Shown here: positions 7,276 to 14,311 of the stretch, in pieces
Layout: the number at the start of each line of letters is the position of its first letter
How positions within the stretch are numbered: the first letter of the stretch is position 1
Assembly (NCBI GenBank): GCA_027459285.1
Contig: DAIDIQ010000069.1
Location: 1-33,737 of the forward strand
From: Acetobacteraceae bacterium
GTDB taxonomy: Bacteria > Pseudomonadota > Alphaproteobacteria > Acetobacterales > Acetobacteraceae
Reading direction: 5' to 3'
Length of the DNA: 33,737 nt
Notes under the pieces: model-generated
What the model saw: only the letters and a program-made list of their open reading frames with translations
The model's database searches: none
What the model was told of the DNA's origin: nothing
Translations under genes and position numbers: made by a program

Positions 7276-8401
7276 GCCGGCCCCATTTCCGGACCGCGGC
7301 GCGCCGCAGCGGCGCGGTCAGCCGCCATGAGGTGGATTGGTGCACCGAATCGAGCGCGCTTTGTAATGCCGCCACCTGCTGCGCGAGCATTTCCGCGCGT
7401 GTGCGCGTGCGCTCAAGGCCCGCCAGTTCGCTGAACAGCGCATGCAAGCCTGGCACCGCGTCCGGGTGCAGCAACCAGGCCGGGTCTGGCATGGTCAAGG
7501 TCTCCACGCGGCTGCCCGCTTCATCAAGGCCGGCGGTTCCGTCCATCCGGTCCCGGTAGGTCGCGCCGAATTCCGCGTGCAGGGACCGGAATGGCTCGAT
7601 GCCCAGGTCGAGCCTGAAATCGCGGCTTTCATTTGCCGCGAGCCTGATGATGCCCGCGCAGGGTTCGCTCGTGGCCACCGCCTCGACCGCGTCCACCATG
7701 CACCGAGGCAGTCCGGGCGGCCGAGGCACATGCGCGTGGGCAATACGCATCAACGCCCTTGCCACCTCCGAAAGGGCGACCGAGGGTGATGGGTGCACGC
7801 GCCGCTCCGTCGCGCGCACTGGCATGAGCCCGCATGCCCGCAACACGGCGTCGAGTAAATTCCCGCCACAAGCCAGACAGTCGGGATACGAGACGATACG
7901 GATCGCCGCGTGCCCGAACACGCTGGCATAGGGCGCCAGACTAAGGGCGGGGTTCATCAACGGGTCTCGCCATGGGTCAAGCAGCCGGTCCGCCAGAAAG
8001 CTGCCGAAATCCTCCGCCGCGCCGTGCCGCAGCCTTTCCTGCCAATGCGCCCGCAAAAGCTCTGGCAGCGGCCGCCAGACGAACACGATGGTCACCTCGG
8101 CATCACCGAGAAAGCCCGCCAGGAATCGCAGCGAGGACTCGTCCAGCAGACAAAGCGACTCCGCGGAAATAATCACATGTCGCGCCGGATGCGCCGCGAT
8201 TGCCGCGAACTGCGCCGCGAGTGTTTTGGTATCTCTGGCCCTGATCAGGTCTGGCAATTCATATTGGCTGACTGAACGGTCCGGGCCACGCCAGAAATGG
8301 GGCCGCCACGCATCCTGTGTCTGCAACGCGGCCGTGGCTTTGTCCAACCCCTCCTGCACGAAGGTGGAACCAGTTTTGTATGGACCGATATGCAGCAGCA
8401 C
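7268..8401 (-). CDS. Sulfotransferase-like P-loop protein
   Basis: 377 residues starting with GTG at 8401; no in-frame ATG, GTG or TTG lies upstream before a stop near 8510. HIGPYKTGSTFVQ (residues 4-16) resembles the 5'-phosphosulfate-binding loop of PAPS-dependent sulfotransferases. VIISAESLCLLDE and VTIVFVWRPLPELLRAHWQE correspond to the 3'-phosphate-binding serine/arginine region of that fold. The C-terminus (AEMLAQQVAALQSALDSVH, then STSWRLTAPLRR) is a short coiled coil plus a tail common in enzymes encoded with surface-polysaccharide clusters. It would transfer sulfate from PAPS to a hydroxyl on a glycan or lipid, but the acceptor is unknown and catalytic activity is inferred. It begins 41 nt after the transketolase stop and overlaps the glycosyltransferase start. 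Confidence 0.72.
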   Translation of the reverse strand: MLLHIGPYKTGSTFVQEGLDKATAALQTQDAWRPHFWRGPDRSVSQYELPDLIRARDTKTLAAQFAAIAAHPARHVIISAESLCLLDESSLRFLAGFLGDAEVTIVFVWRPLPELLRAHWQERLRHGAAEDFGSFLADRLLDPWRDPLMNPALSLAPYASVFGHAAIRIVSYPDCLACGGNLLDAVLRACGLMPVRATERRVHPSPSVALSEVARALMRIAHAHVPRPPGLPRCMVDAVEAVATSEPCAGIIRLAANESRDFRLDLGIEPFRSLHAEFGATYRDRMDGTAGLDEAGSRVETLTMPDPAWLLHPDAVPGLHALFSELAGLERTRTRAEMLAQQVAALQSALDSVHQSTSWRLTAPLRRAAVRKWGRRG

Positions 8402-8442
8402 ATGCCGCCGTCGGACCGGATCCGCGCCGTGCTCCCGCTGGC

Positions 8443-10785
8443 TCAGAGCAAAAGCTCCGCCATCGCCTCGATGATCGCATCCGCGTCCAGCCGATAGGTC
8501 CGGTACAGATCAGGCAATTGCCCGGTCTGGCCGAAACTCTCCACGCCAAGCGGGCTCACCCGGTGGCCGCGCACCCCGCCCAGCCACGAAAGTGCCGCGG
8601 GGCTGCCATCCAGCACCGTCACCAGCCCGGCATCGCGGTCGAGCGGCGCCAGCAGCGTCTCGATATGGCTCCGTGTCGCCGGCCGCCCGCGCCAGCGCGC
8701 CGCCCGCGCCGCCATGAAGCCCTGGTGCAACAGCCCGGGTGACGTCACCGCCAGCAGCCCAAGACCGGGAATTTCCTCGCGCATGGCGACGAACGCCGCC
8801 TCCGCCTCGGGCGCGATCGCCCCCATATAGGCAATCGCCGCCCGCGCCCCGGGCGCCGGCGCAACCCGCCAATAGCCACCGCGCAGCATGTCCGCCCGCC
8901 ACGCATCGTCGGCCCGCGCCGCCTGCTCGATCTGCCGGGTGGACAGGCGCAGATACACCGACCCGCCGGATTTTTCCTGCATGTGGGCAAACGCGAATTC
9001 CAGGCATGCCGCCAATTCATCGGCATAGGCCGGCTCGAACGCGGTAAGCCCCGGCTGCCCCATGCCGATCAGCGGTGTATTGATGGACTGGTGCGCCCCG
9101 CCCTCCGGCCCCAGCGTCAGGCCGGACGGGGTTGCCACCAGCAAAAATCGCGCATCGCTGTAGCAGGCATAGTTCAGCGCATCCAGCCCGCGGGCAATGA
9201 AGGGGTCGTACACGGTCCCGATCGGCAACAGCCGCGCGCCGAACAGCGGCGCCGCCAGCCCCGCCGCCGCCAGCAGCAGAAACAAATTACTCTCGGCGAT
9301 ACCCAACTCGATATGCTGCCCGGCCGCGTGCCCCGCCCATTTCTGGGCCGATGGAATTTTTGCGCGCGCGAACACGTCCGGCAGTTCCGCCCGCCGGAAC
9401 AGCCCGCGCTGGTTCACCCACGCGCCGAGATTGGTCGAAACCGTCACATCCGGCGAGGTGGTGACGATTCCATCCGCGATCGGCGCGCCGGATTTCGCAA
9501 GATCGAGCAATATTCGCCCGAACGCCGCCTGGGTCGATTGCGTCTTCGCGTCCGGCACCGCAAGCGCCGGCATGGGCAGGGCAGGGGCCTCGGCCGACCC
9601 GCGCGCCCGCGCCACCGCACTTGCGTCGACAAAAGCTTGCAGCCGGGCCGCGGCATTGGCGCCAAGCCCGGCCCAGGCGTCCCATTCCGCGCCTGGCGGA
9701 ATGTTCAGCCTTGTGCGCAGCGCATCCATCTGCGCCTCGTTCAGCAGTCCGGAATGATTGTCCTTGTGCCCGGCCAGCGGCAGCCCGTAACCCTTGATCG
9801 TGTAGGCAATGAACAAAGTCGGCCGGTCGTCAGCCGCGGCATCGAACGCCTGCACCAGGGTCGCCGGGCAATGGCCGCCCAGATTGGTCATCAGCGCCGC
9901 CAGCGCCTCATCGTCGTGGGCGGCAATCAGCGCCCGCGTGTCCGGGTCATGCAAATCCGCCAGCAGCCGCGCCCGCCAGGCCGCGCCCCCCTCATAGGTC
10001 AGCGCCGCGAACTCGGCATTGCCACAGTCATCGATCCAGCGCGCGATCGCCGCCCCGCCCGGCTTGCGGAAGGCCTCGCGCTGCATCGTGCCATGTTTCA
10101 GCGTCACCACCCGCCAGCCGCAGGTGCGGAAAATATCGTCGAACCGGTTGAACATCCGGTCGGCGGTCGTCGCATCCAGCGATTGCCGGTTGTAATCGAC
10201 AATCCACCAGCAGCGCCGCACATCGTGCTTATAGGCCTCGATCAGCGCCTCATAGATATTGCCCTCGTCCAACTCGGCGTCACCCAGCAACGCCACCATC
10301 CGCCCCGCGCGGTCAGACGCCATCGCGCCATGGGCAATCAGGTAATCCTGCACCAGGCTGGCAAAAACCGTCACCGCCACGCCAAGCCCGACCGATCCGG
10401 TGGAGAAATCGACCGGTATCTTGTCCTTGGTCCGGCTCGGGTAGCTCTGCGCCCCGCCAAAGCCGCGAAACCGCTCCAACTGCTCGCGCGTCTGCTGGCC
10501 GAGTAAATAATGTATGGCATGCAGCACCGGAGACGCGTGCGGCTTCACCGCCACCCGGTCATTCGGCCCCAGCGCATGAAAATACAGCGCCGCCATGATC
10601 GCCGTCATCGACGCGCACGATGCCTGATGCCCGCCCACCTTCAGCCCGTCCGGGTTCTCGCGCAGATGGTTGGCGTGATGAATGGTCCAGGCCGAAAGCC
10701 AGCGCAGCCGGGCATCGATCTGCCCCAGCATGGCCACCAGATCCTCGGGCGGCGCGGCGATATGGTCGGTCACCTGATCCATCAT
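8443..10785 (-). CDS. Transketolase / AceE-like thiamine diphosphate enzyme
   Basis: 780 residues from the ATG at 10785, preceded by AGGGG; a GTG at 10878 would add 31 residues but has no ribosome site. The N-terminal ThDP domain has GGHQASCASMTAIMAALYF and the cofactor motif GDAELDEGN (168-176) with N199, the usual GDG-X26-N spacing but with A for G. The sequence WWIVDYNRQSLDA...FDDIFRTCGW resembles homodimeric pyruvate dehydrogenase E1 (AceE) more than classical transketolase. The pyrimidine domain contains HIELGIAESNLFLLLAAAGL with the conserved Glu. It may decarboxylate a 2-oxo acid or transfer a two-carbon unit; there is no E2 or E3 gene nearby. First gene of a probable operon with the sulfotransferase, glycosyltransferase and MarR genes, which is unusual company for central metabolism. 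Confidence 0.85.
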   Translation of the reverse strand: MMDQVTDHIAAPPEDLVAMLGQIDARLRWLSAWTIHHANHLRENPDGLKVGGHQASCASMTAIMAALYFHALGPNDRVAVKPHASPVLHAIHYLLGQQTREQLERFRGFGGAQSYPSRTKDKIPVDFSTGSVGLGVAVTVFASLVQDYLIAHGAMASDRAGRMVALLGDAELDEGNIYEALIEAYKHDVRRCWWIVDYNRQSLDATTADRMFNRFDDIFRTCGWRVVTLKHGTMQREAFRKPGGAAIARWIDDCGNAEFAALTYEGGAAWRARLLADLHDPDTRALIAAHDDEALAALMTNLGGHCPATLVQAFDAAADDRPTLFIAYTIKGYGLPLAGHKDNHSGLLNEAQMDALRTRLNIPPGAEWDAWAGLGANAAARLQAFVDASAVARARGSAEAPALPMPALAVPDAKTQSTQAAFGRILLDLAKSGAPIADGIVTTSPDVTVSTNLGAWVNQRGLFRRAELPDVFARAKIPSAQKWAGHAAGQHIELGIAESNLFLLLAAAGLAAPLFGARLLPIGTVYDPFIARGLDALNYACYSDARFLLVATPSGLTLGPEGGAHQSINTPLIGMGQPGLTAFEPAYADELAACLEFAFAHMQEKSGGSVYLRLSTRQIEQAARADDAWRADMLRGGYWRVAPAPGARAAIAYMGAIAPEAEAAFVAMREEIPGLGLLAVTSPGLLHQGFMAARAARWRGRPATRSHIETLLAPLDRDAGLVTVLDGSPAALSWLGGVRGHRVSPLGVESFGQTGQLPDLYRTYRLDADAIIEAMAELLL

Positions 10786-11133
10786 GACCCCTGATAGCGC
10801 GCGGGCCTTGTCGGTCAAAGAGCGACCTGTTCGCGGCGTGTCCTGGATAGCAGAAAGGGTGGACGTTGCGCCTTTCACATAAAGCGGCCGAAGCGCGACG
10901 ACTTCCGGCGTTTGAAATCAGATCGCTGCCAGGTCAACGCACAGGGCGCGGCAAGGCCGCGGCCTGGCGGTGGACGCGACCGGCCTTTTTTTCATCCGGG
11001 CCGTGAAGGCAGGCGGCTGACACACGCGCGCGCCTGCCGCCGCACCGAGGCGGGCAAGCCTGCCCGCGATCGCGCGCCCGCGAGGACAGCGCGTAGACTG
11101 ATGGGACGGGCTTTGCCCGTCCCGCAGCGTGCG
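10786..11133. other. Non-coding stretch with several hairpins; no convincing gene
   Basis: A gap of about 350 nt between the transketolase start and the wrbA end. GGGACGGGC (11103-11111) pairs perfectly with GCCCGTCCC (11115-11123) around TTT, and GCGGGCA/TGCCCGC forms another hairpin near 11050-11067. A GC-rich stretch ending CCGGCC followed by seven T (10986-10992) looks terminator-like on the plus strand, although no plus-strand gene precedes it. ORFs here are low-complexity and not protein-like. It could hold a small RNA; nothing firmer is visible. Confidence 0.4.
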
Positions 11134-11167
11134 AAAATTTTCTGGTTGTTTTCCGTCAAAAAAGAAC
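11134..11167 (-). repeat. AT-rich 3'-end stem-loop repeat, degenerate copy downstream of wrbA
   Basis: On the minus strand, 8 nt after the wrbA stop, the sequence GTTCTTTTTTGA, ACAACCAGAAAATTTTC follows the pattern of the full copies at 17215, 25692 and 27654 (GTTCTTTTTT-loop-AAAAAAGAAC-CAAAAAACTTTT) with several changes, so the stem is weaker. It probably acts or acted as a transcription terminator. Confidence 0.55.
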
Positions 11168-11175
11168 GCGCTTCG

Positions 11176-11775
11176 TCATCCGAACAATTTCGTGGCGATC
11201 GTCGCCACGTGCCGGCCCTGGAAGCGAGCCGCGTCAAGCTCGTTGTCGCTGGGCTTCCGGCTGCCATCGCCCGCCGCGATGGTCGTGGCGCCATAGGGGC
11301 TGCCGCCGGTGACTTCGTCCAGTCGCAACTGCCCCTGGAAGGAATAAGGCAGGCCGACGATCACCATGCCGAAATGCAGCATGTTGGTGATCAGGCTGAA
11401 CAGGGTCACTTCCTGCCCGCCATGCTGGCTTGCCGTGCTGGTGAACGCCGACCCCACCTTGCCGTTCAGCGCCCCGCGCATCCACAGCCCGCCCGCCTGG
11501 TCGAGGAACGAGGCCATCTGCGCATTGACGCGCCCGAACCGCGTGCCGCAGCCGATGATGATCGCGTCATACTGTTCAAGCTCGGCAATGCTCGCCACCG
11601 GCGCCGCCTGGTCGAGCTTGAAATGGGCGCCACGGGCAATTTCCTCCGGCACCGTCTCGGGCACCCGCTTCACATCCACCATCGCCCCCGCGCCGCGGGC
11701 CCCTTCGGCCACGGCATGCGCCATCGCCTCGATATGCCCATAGGCCGAATGATACAGCACCAGGATTTTTGCCAT
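11176..11775 (-). CDS. wrbA: NAD(P)H:quinone oxidoreductase, WrbA type
   Basis: 199 residues from the ATG at 11775, the usual WrbA length. It starts [19 protein letters not shown], the flavodoxin-like FMN phosphate loop, and contains [37 protein letters not shown] and [10 protein letters not shown] followed by [17 protein letters not shown], all characteristic of WrbA. The tetrameric cytoplasmic flavoprotein reduces quinones by two electrons and protects against redox cycling. The reading frame is open upstream to 11922, but the flavodoxin fold starts at this ATG. A perfect 14-bp palindrome (11794-11807) overlaps the likely -10 element TATAGT, suggesting control by a dimeric repressor. It is divergent from the VOC gene. 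Confidence 0.96.
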   Translation of the reverse strand: MAKILVLYHSAYGHIEAMAHAVAEGARGAGAMVDVKRVPETVPEEIARGAHFKLDQAAPVASIAELEQYDAIIIGCGTRFGRVNAQMASFLDQAGGLWMRGALNGKVGSAFTSTASQHGGQEVTLFSLITNMLHFGMVIVGLPYSFQGQLRLDEVTGGSPYGATTIAAGDGSRKPSDNELDAARFQGRHVATIATKLFG

Positions 11776-11793
11776 CGTCCACTCCGACAGTTT

Positions 11794-11807
11794 GTTCGAT
11801 ATCGAAC
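11794..11807. promoter_or_regulatory. Perfect 14-bp palindrome, candidate operator of wrbA
   Basis: GTTCGATATCGAAC is self-complementary and ends 18 nt before the wrbA ATG. On the minus strand it directly follows a TATAGT-like -10, so a protein bound here would block transcription start. Size and symmetry suit a MarR- or HxlR-type dimer; which regulator binds is unknown. Confidence 0.6.
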
Positions 11808-11972
11808 TATACCCGCGGTCGCCAGGCCGCAAGCGCGTCCGCCTCATGCCGCCAATGCGTCCGCCGCGTCCCCGCCGCCCGCCATGCGGCGCCGTGCCAT
11901 GGGCCGCGACAAGTCTGGGCAAGGACCCTGCCCACGTCTATGCTGTCTTGGTGGATGGCGAAGGGCTGTGGC

Positions 11973-12395
11973 ATGACCAGGCTGATCCCCTACCTCACGT
12001 TCGACGGTGACTGTGCCGAGGCCATGCGGTTCTATGCCGGGGCGCTCGGTGGCACGCTGCGGGCCATGACCCACCGACAATCACCGCAGGCGGCCGACAT
12101 GCCGCCCGACTATCTCGATCGCATCATGCATGCCGAACTGCACCTGCCCGATGGCGGGCTGCTGTATGGCGCCGATTGCCCGCCGCACAAGCCGTTCCAG
12201 GGTCGGCATGGCATGGCGGTGTCCCTCAACCTCGACAGTGTCGCGGCCGCGGCGCCATTGTTCGGCGCGCTTGCCGATGGTGGGGAAATCACCATGGCAT
12301 TCGGCCCCACCTTCTGGGCGCGCGGCTTTGGCATGGTCACGGACAAATTCGGCGTGCATTGGCTGGTGAATGCCGAGATGCTGGGGCCGGGTTAG
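11973..12395 (+). CDS. VOC-superfamily (PhnB/glyoxalase-like) protein
   Basis: 140 residues from the ATG at 11973, with GAAGGG as ribosome site about 9 bases before it. The fold is recognised from MTRLIPYLTFDGDCAEAMRF, FYAGALGGTL, MHAELHLPDGGLLYGAD, GMAVSLNLDSVAAAAPLF, FGPTFWARGFGMVTDKFGVHWLVN; the last segment is the typical PhnB/3-demethylubiquinone-methyltransferase-like ending. These small dimeric proteins usually have paired beta-alpha-beta-beta-beta units, and many bind metals or small hydrophobic ligands, but most PhnB-type members have no proven reaction. It is divergent from wrbA, about 197 nt apart, so both could respond to the same electrophile or redox stress; that is inference. 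Confidence 0.88.
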   Translation: MTRLIPYLTFDGDCAEAMRFYAGALGGTLRAMTHRQSPQAADMPPDYLDRIMHAELHLPDGGLLYGADCPPHKPFQGRHGMAVSLNLDSVAAAAPLFGALADGGEITMAFGPTFWARGFGMVTDKFGVHWLVNAEMLGPG

Positions 12396-12421
12396 GCCAG
12401 CCGGACGCCGCGCTTTTTCGG

Positions 12422-12456
12422 ATGGCGGTCGCGCGGGAAGCCGCCGCGACCGCCAT
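12422..12456. terminator. Bidirectional terminator-like hairpin between convergent genes
   Basis: ATGGCGGTCGCG (12422-12433) pairs perfectly with CGCGACCGCCAT (12445-12456) around an 11-base loop. It lies one base beyond the trehalase stop and 26 nt after the VOC stop. A short T/A run flanks it on each side (CTTTTTCGG on the left, TTTCA on the right), so it can serve both genes. Confidence 0.7.
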
Positions 12457-12457
12457 T

Positions 12458-14125
12458 TCACGTTCCGCAGCGCACGCCCGCCAGGGCACGCTGCACGCCG
12501 TTGGTCCAGCCGAAGCCGTCCTGCAGCCTATATTCCCCACCGCCACCGAACCGGCGTTGTTCCACATTGTATTTTTCGACGAGCTTGCCCGTTTCGGCAT
12601 ACGCGTCCGCGACCGTCGCGCGCCAGCGGCAGGCGATCGCGCGGGCCAGGTCCGCCTCGCCATAGTCGCGCAGGCCCACATAGGCGATCCATTGCAGCGG
12701 CGCCCAGCCGTTCGGCGCGTCCCATTGCTGGCCGGTTTGGTTCTGGGTGGTGCGCAGCCCGCCCGGCGCCAGCAGATGCGCGCGCGCATAGGCGGCGATC
12801 CGCCCTGCCTCGGCTTTATTGGCAAGATGGGTGAATAACGGATAGAGCGTTGCCGCGCTGGCAATTCCGGTCAGTTGGTTCGTCTGCCAGTCGCGGTCAC
12901 GGAACAGCCCGCCAGCCGCGTCCCACAGATAATGGCGCATGGCCGATGCCCGGTGCCTGGCCGCGGCGGCGAAGCGTTTGGCGCAGGCCGGGTCGGCCAG
13001 GCGCTGGCACAGTGCCACGATCGTGCGTTCCTCGGCGTAGAGCAGGCTGTTCAAATCCGGCTCGACCAGGGCGGTGGTGTCGATGCTCGCCAGGGTTTTG
13101 CCGTCCGCCAACCAGCGGGAGCTGAAATCCCAACCGCTTTCCGCCCCCGCGCGCAAATCCCGATACACGATCGCGGCCGGGCGGGTGGTTTGCGCGGCAA
13201 TGGCCACATCATTGGCCCAGCTTTCGTCGCGCGGGGTATCGCGCGCATCGTAATAGCGGTTCAGCACGCTGCCATCAGGCATCGCCACCACATGCAGCCG
13301 CGCCTCGCCCGGCGCCAGATGCGCACGTCCCGCCATCCAGAAAGCGTGCTCCTGCTCGAGCGCCGCAAGCCGTGCCCGCAGCCTGGCCATATTCCGCGTC
13401 GGCACCGCGTCGAACATCGCCCACAGAAAGGGCGGCTGCGAGCGGCTCAGATAATAGGTCCGGCTGCCGTTCGGCACATGCCCGTAGCGGTCGATCAGGC
13501 TGATGAAATCGGCAATCATGTCGCGTGCCAAATCTGCCCGCCCATCACGCACCAGGCCCAATATCGTGAAATAGCTGTCCCAGTAATAAAGCTCGGTGAA
13601 GCGGCCGCCGGGCACCACATAGGGGCGGGGCAGCGCCAGCGCGGACCCGGCTTGTGGCGGGTTCAGGCTTTGCCGCACCAGGCGCGGCCAAAGGGCGGCG
13701 ATATGCACCGCCATCGGCGGGGGCGGCAGCTTTGCCGCCATGGCCTTGGGTGGCGGCGATGGCAGGCGGAAATTGCGGCGCACGAAGGCGCGCAGCGCGG
13801 TGTCGTCCGCCGGCGCCGCGGCCCGCCAGTCATGCAGAATAGCCGCCGGGTCGCGCAGCGGCACCGCGTCGGCGAATGTTTTTTGATCGGGGAATATGCG
13901 CGCCTGTTCCACGCGTGCGTACAGCGCGCCGAAACGATCGTGCGGTGTCGGCACCGCCGCCGCCGCCGCATAACGTGCCGCCGCGTCCTCGGGCCGTGCC
14001 CGGGCCGGCGGCGCGTAGATTACAAAAAGCGCGAGGGCGCCGGCCAGAGGGGAGAGTTCGGGCCGGCGCCCTCGCCAACGGCCAAGGCGCACACCCCGCA
14101 ACCGGAGCCCGATCGGGGCCTGCAT
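12458..14125 (-). CDS. treA: Exported trehalase (glycoside hydrolase family 37)
   Basis: 555 residues from the ATG at 14125. This start places a basic region and hydrophobic core (LSPLAGALALFVIYAPPARA) at residues 25-43 as a signal peptide, so the enzyme should be periplasmic; the frame extends to 14299 but that part is not family-like. Both GH37 signatures are present: PGGRFTELYYWDSY (172-185) and QQWDAPNGWAPLQW near the C-terminus. The catalytic Asp is in ESGWDFSSRW and the Glu in GGGGEYRLQDGFGWTNGV. It splits alpha,alpha-trehalose into two glucoses, allowing use of external trehalose or recovery after osmotic stress. It is a single-gene unit ending at a hairpin shared with the VOC gene. 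Confidence 0.95.
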   Translation of the reverse strand: MQAPIGLRLRGVRLGRWRGRRPELSPLAGALALFVIYAPPARARPEDAAARYAAAAAVPTPHDRFGALYARVEQARIFPDQKTFADAVPLRDPAAILHDWRAAAPADDTALRAFVRRNFRLPSPPPKAMAAKLPPPPMAVHIAALWPRLVRQSLNPPQAGSALALPRPYVVPGGRFTELYYWDSYFTILGLVRDGRADLARDMIADFISLIDRYGHVPNGSRTYYLSRSQPPFLWAMFDAVPTRNMARLRARLAALEQEHAFWMAGRAHLAPGEARLHVVAMPDGSVLNRYYDARDTPRDESWANDVAIAAQTTRPAAIVYRDLRAGAESGWDFSSRWLADGKTLASIDTTALVEPDLNSLLYAEERTIVALCQRLADPACAKRFAAAARHRASAMRHYLWDAAGGLFRDRDWQTNQLTGIASAATLYPLFTHLANKAEAGRIAAYARAHLLAPGGLRTTQNQTGQQWDAPNGWAPLQWIAYVGLRDYGEADLARAIACRWRATVADAYAETGKLVEKYNVEQRRFGGGGEYRLQDGFGWTNGVQRALAGVRCGT

Positions 14126-14185
14126 CGATCTGCCTTGGCCAGCCATCCGGGCAGGGGCCATGCCGCCCCCGCCCAAGCCTGTCTC

Positions 14186-14309
14186 ATACCAGCGGTCATG
14201 GCCGCTGACGCTTGCAAAACCCATGACCGTTGGCATTGCGCGCCGGGTTGGTGGGCGGCGGCGCGCCAGACAAAGACTGATTCCAACGGTCATTCGCAAT
14301 GACCGTTGG
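14186..14309. repeat. Cluster of related short inverted repeats
   Basis: Three related elements lie between the trehalase start and the TonB receptor stop. CCAACGGTCATT (14283-14294) pairs perfectly with AATGACCGTTGG (14298-14309) around CGC. ATACCAGCGGTCATGGCCGCTG (split here as ATACCAGCGGTCATGG plus CCGCTG, 14186-14207) is similar, and CATGACCGTTGGCATTGCG (14222-14240) is a half copy. The complete hairpin starts 2 nt after the receptor stop and probably ends its transcript. The family likeness suggests REP-type repeats. Confidence 0.65.
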
Positions 14310-14311
14310 TA

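Noticed and set aside
8983-10506. 507-codon plus-strand ORF over the ThDP enzyme
   Set aside because: Frame shadow; the opposite strand has the ThDP motifs and a ribosome site.
12875-14302. 475-codon plus-strand ORF over trehalase
   Set aside because: Frame shadow of GH37; no recognisable protein features.
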